DNA from: Gammaproteobacteria bacterium
GTDB lineage: Bacteria; Pseudomonadota; Gammaproteobacteria; Steroidobacterales; Foliamicaceae
Assembly: GCA_009844425.1 (NCBI GenBank)
Contig: VYBN01000015.1
Coordinates: forward strand, 20,132 to 84,131
DNA: 64,000 nt
Direction of reading: 5' to 3'
Each line of letters starts with the position of its first letter. The first letter of the stretch is position 1. This document shows, in pieces, positions 1 to 9,588 of the stretch. A program made the position numbers and the translations under genes. Under the pieces are notes generated by a model. The model saw nothing but the letters and a program-made list of their open reading frames with translations. It had not been told where the DNA came from and did no database searches.

Positions 1-3000
1 CTCGACTTGTCCAACCGCGGGATCCCGGAACTTTATGAAGACGCCGCAGCCGTTGGACGGAGCCCGCATGCAAACGCGATAAGGATGACCTTGGCAGACC
101 TAGGCGCATCGGCGGTGTTTTGTGTCCAGGGTGTGCCGACGGTTGTGATTGTCGTGCTTGATGACTATCAACGCGAACGAGTGATCGAGTTGCATGGCGC
201 CCTATGGAATCAAGGCTTGGCTGCACTCCTGCTGGTCATTTCGGGCGATACTCTGCGTGCATTCTCGCTCGCGCGAATTCCACACAGCGGCGATCCGGAA
301 TTCGACAGCCGATGTCTGGTCCGCCAGCTCGATGCCGTCGCGGACGGGCTTGCCATCAAGGACTTCATCTACGGCGCGGAGTCCGGTCGGCTCTGGGAGC
401 ACCATGCTGATCATTTCAGAGCGAGCGAACGGATCGATCAGGTTTTGCTCGATAACCTCTCGGCGTCTCACGCCGCGCTTTGCCAAGATGGTCTGTCCAC
501 GGATGCCGCCCAGGCGCTCCTCATCCAGACAATGTTTGTCGCCTACCTGGAAGATCGGAACATTGTCGGACCCGAGTACTTCCGTATCGCTTCCGGTGGT
601 GCCTCCGAAACGTTTATCGGACTGCTTGAGTCGACAAACGCTACGGGCCTATATCGACTGTTCGATAGCTTGCGTGAGGACTTCAACGGCGACCTATTCG
701 TAGCTCCGTGCTCATTCGATGAGAACGGGCCCCGACCACGAGTCGTCCGAACGAATTTGCAGACTTTGGCGAGGTTCCGGAGCGGACGCGAAGTCATGAC
801 TGCAACCGGTGGCCAGTTGCGCTTTTGGGGCTATGACTTCAAGTACATTCCGATTGAACTAATCAGCGCGGTGTACGACCGTTTCCTGGGCGCGCAAGAG
901 TCGCAACGCCGAGTGCGTGGCGCGTACTACACGCCAATGTTCCTTGCGGATACCGTTATTTCGGCATTGTGGGACACCCTGCCCGCGAGCACCAAGTTGA
1001 AAGGTCAGTTCCTCGATCCAGCATGCGGTTCGGGCGTATTCCTCGTACGGTCTTTCCAACTCTTGTGCGAACACTGGCGCGACACCCGCGGATCGCGAAC
1101 GATCCGATGGGACAGTCTGCTCATGATCCTGTCCCGCCTGCGCGGGTGTGATGTAAACGCTGGTGCGGTCCGGGTTGCGGTGTTCTCGCTATACGTCGCA
1201 CTCTTGCAGGAAGTCAACCCACCGGACATACAACTGCTAATCAAGCGGGGCAGGCTGCTGCCCGAGTTGTGGGGCCGTAATCTTTGCGCGCAAGACTTCT
1301 TCCAAGCTTCTGAGGAGGAATTGCAGGCGGAGGTGATTCTCGGCAACCCACCATGGTCGAGCCGTCACGGCGCAGACCGCAACTCGGTGGTTTGGTGTAA
1401 AGACCATCAGTTTCCGATGCCGGGCCGGGAGGACGCTTGGGCGTTCGTATGGAAGTCGCTTCGGCATCTGCGGGAGCATGGCGTGGTGAGCTTTCTGCTT
1501 CCGGCGATGGGCTTCTTGCACAACCATGCCAAGAATGCGATTGATGCTCGAGCCCGGCTAATTACTGAGGCGCGAATTTTTCGCATCATCAACTTCGCCG
1601 ATCTGCGGTTCCAGTTGTTCGAGGGCGCCGTGCGCCCTGCGGCGTTGGTCATACTTGGTCGCCGGGAGAACGATGCGCCAGGTTACCGCTTCGACTATTG
1701 GGCACCTAAAGCGGATCTGAATCTGAAGATGCGTCGTGCGATCAAGCTGAGCAGTGTGGACCGAGGTTCGATCACAACGATGGACCTCCGCAAGGATCCC
1801 TTTGTGTTCAAGCGACGTTTATGGATGAGCGGCCCCGAAGCCAAGCTATTCAACTACTTGGAAACACTACCAAAACTCGGTGCCTTGGTGAGCGAGTATC
1901 GAGTCGCCTATCGGAGAATGGAGTTATTCGAGAATCGGTGGGTAGTAGGGAACGGCTTTAAGCCTGTTAACGAAGATCGACTCGACGATGATGGGTACCA
2001 GCACCAACAGAGCGAGACAATCTTTAACACTCCCTATCTGCCGGTCCAAGCGTTTCGCGTATTGGCCCAGGACACGGGGCGACTGCGCGTCTTTAGTGAA
2101 AGGCATGACGGCTTGGTACACCGAAAGGGTTTCGAGCGTGGTTTTGCCGGTCCTCGTGTCCTCGTACCGTGCGGCATCAGCACTGCGAGCCATAGGCTTC
2201 GCGCCAGCTACGTTGAAGATCCGCTCACATTTGAGCACATCATCTTCGCCATTTCCGTACCTAGTCGCGATGCGAGGCGTGCGAAACTTCTAACGGCATT
2301 ACTGAATAGCAAGCTTCTGTACTGGTTCGCGTTTCACGGCACGGCCTCATTTGGTTCCGATAGGCCCAAAATACAACAAGGTGATCTGCTTCGCCTTCCG
2401 TTTCCGACACGCCAGGATTTTGGGCACGAAGACGAATCCTCTAATGCTGAAAGTGCGCTCGTGGAGCTTATTGACGACGCCATAGCATCGACGCGGGAGA
2501 GCATGGTATTGGAGACCAGAGACGATGGGATATTCGACGAGCTCGACTCACAGTGCTACCGGTATTTCGGTCTCGGCAAAGAGGAGATCGCCTTGGTCGA
2601 GGACTCGGTCGCCAGCGTGATTCCGAGTGTGCAGCCGCACAGGGAGAGCTTCGCCGATCTGTGGCGAACGGCGGGGCCAGAAGAGCGAGAGAAATATGCG
2701 AGCACACTGACTCGCAGCATGGCGCATTGGTTTAGCGACGATACGGCTGTTCGCATCGAGCTTGAGGCACGAAACGACGACCTCGCGCTCGTACACCTAC
2801 GCTTGGTAGAGCGTCAGAACTGGGAATCGTACCGGGAGCGAAATGACGAGGCTGTAGGAGCAGCACTAGCGCGGCTGGGAGCGCGTATGGATAAGCCCCT
2901 CCCGGGTAATTTTCAGTTGGTTCCGGATTTTCGCCTGTTCATCGGGAAGAGTCTCTTTCTCGTGAAACCGCTACAGCGCCGATTCTGGTTGAGATCTGCC

Positions 3001-3078
3001 GCCATCGCCGATGCGGACGCGATGGCCTTGGAGCTGCAGGACGCTGTTCGGCTCGGTAACCTCGGCGACTCGGCCTGA
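1..3078 (+). CDS. Eco57I-like N6-adenine DNA methyltransferase (5' end open)
   Basis: A class I SAM-dependent DNA methylase of about 1,023 residues. Counting from the TTG at 7, a YYTP segment lies near residue 305, the SAM-binding motif I (LDPACGSG) near 335-342, and the catalytic motif IV NPPW at 447-450, which marks N6-adenine methylation. The remaining ~550 residues would hold the target-recognition region. This layout is that of type IIG/Eco57I-like and DrmMI/PglX-like enzymes. The frame is open to the first base, so the true start may lie upstream. Its stop overlaps the start of the nuclease gene (TGATG), indicating one operon. Family call is firm; whether it protects host DNA or acts within a larger defence system is inference. 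Confidence 0.85.
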   Translation, partial: LDLSNRGIPELYEDAAAVGRSPHANAIRMTLADLGASAVFCVQGVPTVVIVVLDDYQRERVIELHGALWNQGLAALLLVISGDTLRAFSLARIPHSGDPEFDSRCLVRQLDAVADGLAIKDFIYGAESGRLWEHHADHFRASERIDQVLLDNLSASHAALCQDGLSTDAAQALLIQTMFVAYLEDRNIVGPEYFRIASGGASETFIGLLESTNATGLYRLFDSLREDFNGDLFVAPCSFDENGPRPRVVRTNLQTLARFRSGREVMTATGGQLRFWGYDFKYIPIELISAVYDRFLGAQESQRRVRGAYYTPMFLADTVISALWDTLPASTKLKGQFLDPACGSGVFLVRSFQLLCEHWRDTRGSRTIRWDSLLMILSRLRGCDVNAGAVRVAVFSLYVALLQEVNPPDIQLLIKRGRLLPELWGRNLCAQDFFQASEEELQAEVILGNPPWSSRHGADRNSVVWCKDHQFPMPGREDAWAFVWKSLRHLREHGVVSFLLPAMGFLHNHAKNAIDARARLITEARIFRIINFADLRFQLFEGAVRPAALVILGRRENDAPGYRFDYWAPKADLNLKMRRAIKLSSVDRGSITTMDLRKDPFVFKRRLWMSGPEAKLFNYLETLPKLGALVSEYRVAYRRMELFENRWVVGNGFKPVNEDRLDDDGYQHQQSETIFNTPYLPVQAFRVLAQDTGRLRVFSERHDGLVHRKGFERGFAGPRVLVPCGISTASHRLRASYVEDPLTFEHIIFAISVPSRDARRAKLLTALLNSKLLYWFAFHGTASFGSDRPKIQQGDLLRLPFPTRQDFGHEDESSNAESALVELIDDAIASTRESMVLETRDDGIFDELDSQCYRYFGLGKEEIALVEDSVASVIPSVQPHRESFADLWRTAGPEEREKYASTLTRSMAHWFSDDTAVRIELEARNDDLALVHLRLVERQNWESYRERNDEAVGAALARLGARMDKPLPGNFQLVPDFRLFIGKSLFLVKPLQRRFWLRSAAIADADAMALELQDAVRLGNLGDSA

Positions 3079-3731
3079 TGCTGATCGGAGATCCCACGCA
3101 CTGGATCGCGCATTTCAGATCTCTGGATGCCCGGTTCCTTGAGTGCGTTCTCGCGGTGTGGCCGAGGTGCGTGGCGCTGCTGCCCGAGAAACCGGATGAG
3201 GACACGATCACGATCAACCTCGTCGATATCCTTTCGAGGGACGCGAGGGCCAGACGGCTATTTCACCATCTTGCGTACCAGCATGAGCCCTTCGGCTACA
3301 CCGCCGATGGCTGGGCTTATAGCAAGGGCAAGATCGACATGGCATTGCTGTTGGATCAGGAACGTGAGAGATATTTGGCCTACGAGTGTAAACGCCTCAA
3401 CGTCGTTCGAAACGGAAAGACGAGTTCGTTGGCGACCCCATATGTTCTCGAAGGCATGCTCCGTTTCATCACGGAGCAGTACGCGGCCAATCTCCCTATG
3501 GGGTGCATGCTGGGCTACGTTCTGGATGGAAACGTTAACGCCGCACGGACAAAGGTCAGAGCGGCGATAGACTCGAATAGCGTCAGCATCGGGCTGATGG
3601 AAGAACCGACGGATAGTCAGTCAGTTGGCCCAATCAAAAGGTTATCCAGCCTTCATCACCGCCCATCTAACGGTTCGGACATCGAAATTCGGCACGCTCT
3701 GTTACCATTTCCTGCGACCCAGGGTCAGTAA
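3078..3731 (+). CDS. PD-(D/E)XK nuclease-fold protein
   Basis: A 217-residue protein, unnamed but with a recognisable restriction-endonuclease-like core: KGKID at 83-87 followed by YLAYECKRL, giving Asp87 ... Glu103-Cys-Lys105, the D-(D/E)xK metal-binding pattern. The C-terminus (HALLPF) resembles the ending of other small PD-(D/E)XK proteins next to methylases, so the gene looks complete. Its ATG overlaps the methylase TGA by one base, which implies translational coupling and a fixed ratio. Inference: it is the cleavage partner of the methylase. It is much smaller than a classical restriction enzyme and has no evident separate DNA-recognition domain. Confidence 0.65.
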   Translation: MLIGDPTHWIAHFRSLDARFLECVLAVWPRCVALLPEKPDEDTITINLVDILSRDARARRLFHHLAYQHEPFGYTADGWAYSKGKIDMALLLDQERERYLAYECKRLNVVRNGKTSSLATPYVLEGMLRFITEQYAANLPMGCMLGYVLDGNVNAARTKVRAAIDSNSVSIGLMEEPTDSQSVGPIKRLSSLHHRPSNGSDIEIRHALLPFPATQGQ

Positions 3732-4000
3732 GCCAATCACGGTCGAGAAGAAGAGTGCCTGCGCGCTTGAACCAAGCCCATACGATGCCGCGGAATCGAG
3801 TGACAAGGTCGTTCATGCCTGACCGATGCCGCAGACGCAATCCAAGGACACCGAGGTATAGGACCAACTGATCATGGCCTGGGACTACAAAGCGACACGC
3901 CAGGATAACGAACATCGATACGGAACGGACATTGGACGGATTGGACCGATCCTGACATGGAGGGGACCAATCACTGATTGCAGCTAGGGCGGTGCGCAAG

Positions 4001-4474
4001 ATGGATGAATGGGTAAGACGTTACGAAGGCGACGCATATCGACGGTCGATTGCCAGGCTCGTTGCGATGCATCGAATAGTCGGCAACGCAGTCAAGACAG
4101 AACGGAGAAGAGATCGTCGTCTACAGACGATCGTGCTCGGATTGTCCGTACTTACGTCTGGCGCTCTCTGGGTGTTGGTCGCACAGATCGACCTAATCAG
4201 CCAGTGGGTCACTTGGCTAGGGGCAATCGTCAGTACGCTCGCCACCTTCTTGGTCCTATGGAATCACACGATTGGCCCGGCGATACGATCCGGGAAGCTT
4301 AGTAGCTACTTCACCAGTTTTGGAGAGTCGTTGGCGCACGCGCGCGAGCATCCCGATAATTTCACCTGGCACAACTTCAAACATCTTGAGAGTGGGTACG
4401 TCGATTTGGGGCTTCCTGACCCTTCAAAGGATCAGATTCGCGATGCCGCGTTAACGGGAATGTTCGAGGACTGA
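4001..4474 (+). CDS. Two-helix membrane protein, SLATT-like
   Basis: A 157-residue protein with a basic N-terminal helix (about residues 1-45), two adjacent hydrophobic segments (about 46-66 and 72-90) and a soluble C-terminal helix region. This is the outline of SLATT-type two-transmembrane proteins, which are proposed membrane effectors in nucleotide-signalling defence loci. The match is by architecture only. ATG at 4001 was chosen over the in-frame GTG at 3992 because AGGG lies 11 bases upstream. The preceding 269 bases (3732-4000) show no gene. It converges on the DNase I-fold gene. Confidence 0.5.
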   Translation: MDEWVRRYEGDAYRRSIARLVAMHRIVGNAVKTERRRDRRLQTIVLGLSVLTSGALWVLVAQIDLISQWVTWLGAIVSTLATFLVLWNHTIGPAIRSGKLSSYFTSFGESLAHAREHPDNFTWHNFKHLESGYVDLGLPDPSKDQIRDAALTGMFED

Positions 4475-4558
4475 GCGAGGAGGGGTGGAGTCAACTACGG
4501 TGTGGATCTGCACGCTTACCACACGCTCACCGGCGGGGCCGTTTGCGCCCTGCCGACG

Positions 4559-5704
4559 TCAGTTGGTTCGCGGCGTCAAATTGACGCTGACGGGACGATG
4601 ATCACTAAGCATCTCCTTTCCGAACGAGGACTCGGCCATTTCAAACGCGAGGTGCTCTACCCATCCAGCGTTCGCCCTCACCTCCAGCGGACTCGTTCCC
4701 GACCGGCTCAGCGCCTGCGTAAACAAGATGTGATCGAGCAGGATATTCTCGTCGCGCTCGGGGTCTAGGTGGTCCTTGAACTTCGTTGTCCAGCGCAGGG
4801 CCTGTGGCTGGTCAAACAGCACATGATTGAGGAGGCGTTGCGCGAAGAACACGTCCCCCTGCAAATTGGAGAGCAAGTCGTGCAGCAGGTATTCGCGCTC
4901 CATCAATTCCTTACCGGGTCCATCATTGAGGTCGCCGACGACGAGGAGCGATGGATCCGCCTCCTGCCTGAATCGGTGATCGACATATGCGCGTATGGCT
5001 GTCGCCTCCGAGGTGAGCTTCACCCTCGCGCGGTGTGCTGCCGCAAGGAACGAACACACGCTCTTGTTGCTCTTCACGAAGTCGTCGAGGCTCTCGTCGG
5101 GTCTCCGTTCCGGGATGTCGATGCCGGTGTGTTTGCTCTTCAGATGTACGCCAATCACTTCATGCCGTGCGCCGCCGAACGTGAACGCCAATATCTGCGG
5201 CTCACGGTAGAACGAATGCTTTAATCGGGTCACGATCGGGACATCCTTAACTTTGCCGACGGTCTTCAGCCTCGGGACTGCGACCTGCCAAGTGCCGTCC
5301 TCGCTGATCGACGGTGACTCCCGCGCCGCGAACGCCCGCCAGGAGCGGACTGGAACAAGTTCTGGTGATATCCGCTCGGCGAGCCGCTTCTTAACGAGGA
5401 ACCAAAGCCATTGTCGACCTTCAATGTGGTAATCCTCACCATTAGGCCGTATGACTAGTTCGTAATCCGGCATCACCTTCTTGGCAAACGCCTTCATCTC
5501 CTCTACTCCCATGGGCGCTTCACAAAGGAAGATAATGTCCGCGTTTAGCAGTTCGATGAATCGACCGATAGCAACAATCCGCTTCTTGGCATCCGACTTA
5601 TTCGGCGCGTTCCGGCCGAATAGCTCTTCGCCAGGTGCATATTTTTCGAATACAACACCCCAATCAGAGTCGAGCCATTCAGCGTTCCATGTCGTCAGTT
5701 TCAA
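4559..5704 (-). CDS. Endonuclease/exonuclease/phosphatase (EEP) family protein
   Basis: A 381-residue DNase I-fold protein. The family motifs appear in order: TWNAEW (Asn7), FLCEAP (metal-binding Glu62), GVHLKSK (His187), GDLND (Asp258, Asn260), LDHILF (Asp324-His325) and SDHRPV (Asp368, catalytic His369). All residues needed for metal-dependent phosphodiester cleavage are present, so it is probably an active nuclease or phosphatase. The substrate cannot be told from sequence. There is no signal peptide, so it should act in the cytoplasm. It points away from the SNF2 gene and towards the small membrane protein, inside the defence island, so a role in defence is plausible but unproven. Confidence 0.75.
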   Translation of the reverse strand: MKLTTWNAEWLDSDWGVVFEKYAPGEELFGRNAPNKSDAKKRIVAIGRFIELLNADIIFLCEAPMGVEEMKAFAKKVMPDYELVIRPNGEDYHIEGRQWLWFLVKKRLAERISPELVPVRSWRAFAARESPSISEDGTWQVAVPRLKTVGKVKDVPIVTRLKHSFYREPQILAFTFGGARHEVIGVHLKSKHTGIDIPERRPDESLDDFVKSNKSVCSFLAAAHRARVKLTSEATAIRAYVDHRFRQEADPSLLVVGDLNDGPGKELMEREYLLHDLLSNLQGDVFFAQRLLNHVLFDQPQALRWTTKFKDHLDPERDENILLDHILFTQALSRSGTSPLEVRANAGWVEHLAFEMAESSFGKEMLSDHRPVSVNLTPRTN

Positions 5705-5809
5705 GTGACTGCTCCCCAGCTACGGGTCTCAATAAAGACCTACAGTTGCATTATGCTCACCGTTGTCGGTAGCACAAGAACCGCTAACCGTTTCCGGAAA
5801 CCATGGAGT

Positions 5810-6210
5810 CCGGAAGTGGAGGTGGAAGTCTTGGCCAGCCCGGCGGCGCTCGCCGGGGAGTTCGTGGCCGAAAAAGCCCGCTTGTTCCTGCCCGAGGGGA
5901 CGATCCGCTACTAGGGCGGCGCGGTTCCGGATGCCATCCGCGTGCTACGGGCACGGAGGGAATCCATGGAGCCGGAGCTGTCCGAGGGCGACCGGCTGCT
6001 CGTCAACACCTTGAAGCGGGTGCCCGCCACCGGGGAGATGTTCGTGCTGTGGGACGGCAACGGGCTGGTGGTCAAGCGCGTGTCGCTGGCGCGGGGGTAG
6101 AGCCGGGGCTGCGGCTGAAGTCAACCAACGCGGAGTATGCCGACCACACTGCGCCTGCCGGCGACGTGCATGTCGTCGGCAAGGTGCTGTGGACCGTGAG
6201 AAAGATGTGA
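5810..6210 (+). pseudogene. Broken S24 (LexA/CI-like) repressor-peptidase
   Basis: The S24 domain can be read but not translated intact. In one frame ESMEPELSEGDRLLV (around 5960-6005) carries the nucleophile Ser of the S-M-E-P motif, and LVVKRV supplies the catalytic Lys. An in-frame TAG interrupts this frame at 5912-5914 and another ends it at 6098-6100. The expected tail (RLKSTNAEYADH ... VVGKVLW) continues in another frame up to 6210. One nonsense change plus one frameshift therefore separate it from a working protein. The N-terminal HTH is not visible. Such repressors commonly control phage or defence genes, and this one lies just upstream of the SNF2-GHKL pair. Confidence 0.65.
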
Positions 6211-6447
6211 GCAACGGACTCCGCTCCGGGAGGAGTCGGCTGGTGCTTCCCTGCCCACCTAGCCGTCGATAATCGGTTGATGCCTCACGGCTTTCCGAAG
6301 ATTCTTCCGGTATAGTGGCGCACGAAGCGCTTTGCGGCCGGTACGGCGTTGTTCCCGCAGTTCTCCAACTCAAGCTTCAGTGCAAAGGGCAATTGTCAGA
6401 GCGTCCCGTACGCGAAAGACCAACGAATCAGCAGGAGACATAAGGTC

Positions 6448-9400
6448 GTGCAGTCAGACCAAATCGCAGGGACGGGCAGTGATTCGGTAGAACCATCCGC
6501 AGCACGCTCACGAAACCAGAATCGACCATCAGCGGATTTCGCACGCGGTGACGTTGTGCGATTTCGAACGAATCCCGCAAGAACCGGCGTGGTGACCGAA
6601 GTCCATTCCGGAGAGACCGAACCGCGTTACGAGGTCTTCCACGACGGCAAGGTCGCTTCCTACTACCAAAGGCAACTTCTTCCGGTGGAAACTTCCGGAG
6701 AACTCGTCTCTGTGCTGTCTCTTCCATCGTTTCATGCGCGCTTGACGGCACTTCAGCTGCTTCATCCGAGCGTGTCACATCTTTATTCCCTTCATGCGGC
6801 GCGCATCGAAGTCATCCCCTACCAGTTCCGACCCGTACTGAAATTGATTCAGTCCGACCGACCGCGTCTGCTGATCGCGGACAGCGTTGGCGTCGGAAAA
6901 ACGATTGAGGCCGGCCTGATACTCCGCGAACTCCAATCCCGTCGCGAAATCAGGCGGGTGTTGATCGTGTGTCCCCGCCCACTCGTGACGGAGGAGAAGT
7001 GGCGCCAGGAAATGAAGCGATTCGACGAACGGTTCGAGCACCTGGACGGACCCACGCTGCGGTTCTGTCTTTCCGAAACAGATCTCGATGGTGTATGGCC
7101 CCAAAGGTACGAAAAGGTCATCGTTCCATTCTCTTTGTTCACCGAAGACCTCCTGCACGGCAAGAGGGGGCAGAAGGGTTTGCTTGCTCTCGACCCGCCG
7201 CCACAGTTCGACCTCGTGATCGTCGACGAGGCCCACCACATACGCAACACGGACACCCAGCGCTATCAGGCGGTAAGGTTCCTCTGCGACAACGCGGAAG
7301 CCGTGGTGTTCCTGACCGCCACGCCAATCCAACTGCACGAGCAAGACCTCTTCGTCCTCCTGAACACCCTACGACCGGACCTGATCATTGACGAAGCCGG
7401 ATACGCCGCCATCACGGAACCGAACGGCCCAATCAATCAGGCGACCCTGGCCGCGCGCACGGGGGAACCGGGCTGGTCGGAGCGCGCGCGTAGCGCACTG
7501 AAGGAAGCCGCGCAATCCGCCTGGGGCTGCTCCGTCCTTCAGAAGGACCCCTCATTTCAGGAAGTTCTCGATTCTCTGGCCGATGCAGAGAGCACCCGCT
7601 CCGGACGCGTACAGGCAATTCAGGACATCGAGCGCCTTCACACATTGTCTGGACTGATGAGTCGTACACTGCGACGCGACATCGGCGAGTTTACGCAGCG
7701 CAAACCGGAGACGGTAACGGTCGAGTTCACTCCCGAGCAGAAGCGACTCCACGATGCGGTAATTGCCTCTCAGGCGGCGGTCTACTCGGCTCTGCACGGA
7801 GACCGCTCCGTGAACTTCCTCCTTACCACCATTCGCCGCCAGGCCTCCAGCTGCATACACGGACTGGCCCCGCTGCTTCGGGACATCCTTTCGCGAAGGC
7901 TCAGTGAACTCAACCTCAACGAATTAGGGGACGGTACTGATGCCGCGATCGATGCCGACCAGGCGATTTCACGCATCAGGACCCTCGTCAGTGAAGCGCT
8001 CGCGTTAGCCGAAGCACTGCCGAACGATCCCGCCTCCGACCCGAAGTTCTTGGCGCTCATGAAAATCCTGAACCAGAAACAGTCTCTGCAGAACAACAAG
8101 GCCATGCTGTTCAGCAGCTTCCGGCATACGTTGGCCTACCTAGAGGCTGCGCTTCGTCAATCCGGCTGTCGTGTCGGGGTGATTCACGGCGAGGTGGATG
8201 ACGCGACCCGGGTCGCACGGCGCGCCAGGTTCGAGAAGGATCGTGAGGATCCAGACGCTCTCGACACACTGCTTTTTTCGGAGGTTGGATGCGAAGGCCT
8301 TGACTATCAATTCTGTGACTGCATGGTCAACTACGATATCCCTTGGAACCCCATGCGCATTGATCAACGAATCGGTCGAATCGACCGCTGGGGTCAGACC
8401 AGCGAAGCCGTGGCCATCTACAACCTCATCACCGCGGATACGATCGATGCCGACATATACGAGCGATGCCTTCTCCGCATCGGAGTGTTTGAGCACGCGC
8501 TCGGCGCTAACGAAGCTATCCTCGGCAGCATTACGCGGGAATTGACCAGCGTCGCCAAGAACCTCGCACTCTCGTCAGCCGAACGGCAGGCCAAGCTCGA
8601 TCAGCTCGCGGACAACAGCATTCGTCTCGTGAGAGAACAGCAGAACCTGGAAGTTCGCCAGACTGAACTCTTCGGCCTTCAGGTCCCCGGCGACCAGTTC
8701 CGGCGGGATGTCGAGGATGCGGCCAGCTACTGGCTCTCGGCTACTTCCCTTGAACGCCTCGTCTCAATTTACTTGCGCGACTACGTGAGCGGAACCGATG
8801 CCCCGTTGCTTGGCGATGGTCCGAAAAAGCTCCTGCGCTTATCTCGTGCTGCTCGAACTTCTATCCTCAAAGACTTTTCGGACATCGGAAGACAGAGCAC
8901 CACGATTGCGCGCGAGTGGGAGACCTGGCTCAAGGGCAGCGACCCGAACCTGGCGGTGACGTTCGATTCGGCGTATTCAGTGCAGGACCGTGCCGCAACG
9001 CTGATCACGCCGGTGCATCCGTTGGCGATTCAGGCCGCACGAAGAATCGAGTCAACCGCGTCCAAGGCGCCAATCGTCGGAATTCAAGTTACGACCAACA
9101 CCGTTCCGGCTGCCGACTATCCCTTCGCCATCTACCACTGGCAGTATCACGGCATTAGAAACGACGTAGAGTTTCAACCCGTTACCACGGACCGTACACT
9201 CACTGCCGATTTTTTTGAGCTTCTGCCCAACGCCGCTGAGCTGGACATCAACCCCTCCGACGTGACTCGAGACATGCGAACGCTGCTGGAGCGCCAGCAC
9301 TATCGTCTCTGGTCCGACGCTCGGGTGAGGCACGCCGATCAAACACGGCGCAATGCCGACTTTCGGCAGGGAAGCCTCGAGACAAGTCATGCTGCCCGAA

Positions 9401-9585
9401 TGGCCATTATCGAATCTCAACTCGCCCGCGCGGACAACGAACGAATCCGGGTCATGAGAGCTGCACAGAAGGCCAACGCTCAAGCCGACTTCGACCGGCG
9501 CAGCGCCGAAATCGAACACGCCAGAGAGAAAGCCGATATAGCAGCGCAACCCGTGGGCTACGGCATATTGCGCGTGGCCGGATAG
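6448..9585 (+). CDS. SNF2/HepA-family helicase (DrmD-like)
   Basis: A superfamily 2 ATPase of 1,045 residues. After an N-terminal SH3-like stretch (GDVVRFRTNPARTGVV) come Walker A (ADSVGVGKT, near residue 145), DEAH (near 260), motif III (LTATP) and the helicase C domain ending in GRIDRWGQ (near 643). A ~400-residue C-terminal region includes charged helices near the end. The layout resembles RapA/HepA and the DISARM helicase DrmD. GTG at 6448 was chosen because AGGAGA (6433-6438) sits 9 bases upstream; an in-frame ATG at 6349 lacks this. The next gene starts 3 bases after the stop, so both are probably co-translated. Confidence 0.82.
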   Translation: MQSDQIAGTGSDSVEPSAARSRNQNRPSADFARGDVVRFRTNPARTGVVTEVHSGETEPRYEVFHDGKVASYYQRQLLPVETSGELVSVLSLPSFHARLTALQLLHPSVSHLYSLHAARIEVIPYQFRPVLKLIQSDRPRLLIADSVGVGKTIEAGLILRELQSRREIRRVLIVCPRPLVTEEKWRQEMKRFDERFEHLDGPTLRFCLSETDLDGVWPQRYEKVIVPFSLFTEDLLHGKRGQKGLLALDPPPQFDLVIVDEAHHIRNTDTQRYQAVRFLCDNAEAVVFLTATPIQLHEQDLFVLLNTLRPDLIIDEAGYAAITEPNGPINQATLAARTGEPGWSERARSALKEAAQSAWGCSVLQKDPSFQEVLDSLADAESTRSGRVQAIQDIERLHTLSGLMSRTLRRDIGEFTQRKPETVTVEFTPEQKRLHDAVIASQAAVYSALHGDRSVNFLLTTIRRQASSCIHGLAPLLRDILSRRLSELNLNELGDGTDAAIDADQAISRIRTLVSEALALAEALPNDPASDPKFLALMKILNQKQSLQNNKAMLFSSFRHTLAYLEAALRQSGCRVGVIHGEVDDATRVARRARFEKDREDPDALDTLLFSEVGCEGLDYQFCDCMVNYDIPWNPMRIDQRIGRIDRWGQTSEAVAIYNLITADTIDADIYERCLLRIGVFEHALGANEAILGSITRELTSVAKNLALSSAERQAKLDQLADNSIRLVREQQNLEVRQTELFGLQVPGDQFRRDVEDAASYWLSATSLERLVSIYLRDYVSGTDAPLLGDGPKKLLRLSRAARTSILKDFSDIGRQSTTIAREWETWLKGSDPNLAVTFDSAYSVQDRAATLITPVHPLAIQAARRIESTASKAPIVGIQVTTNTVPAADYPFAIYHWQYHGIRNDVEFQPVTTDRTLTADFFELLPNAAELDINPSDVTRDMRTLLERQHYRLWSDARVRHADQTRRNADFRQGSLETSHAARMAIIESQLARADNERIRVMRAAQKANAQADFDRRSAEIEHAREKADIAAQPVGYGILRVAG

Positions 9586-9588
9586 ACG

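Noticed and set aside
4502..5224. Plus-strand frames opposite the EEP gene
   Set aside because: The minus strand encodes all EEP motifs, so these are shadows.
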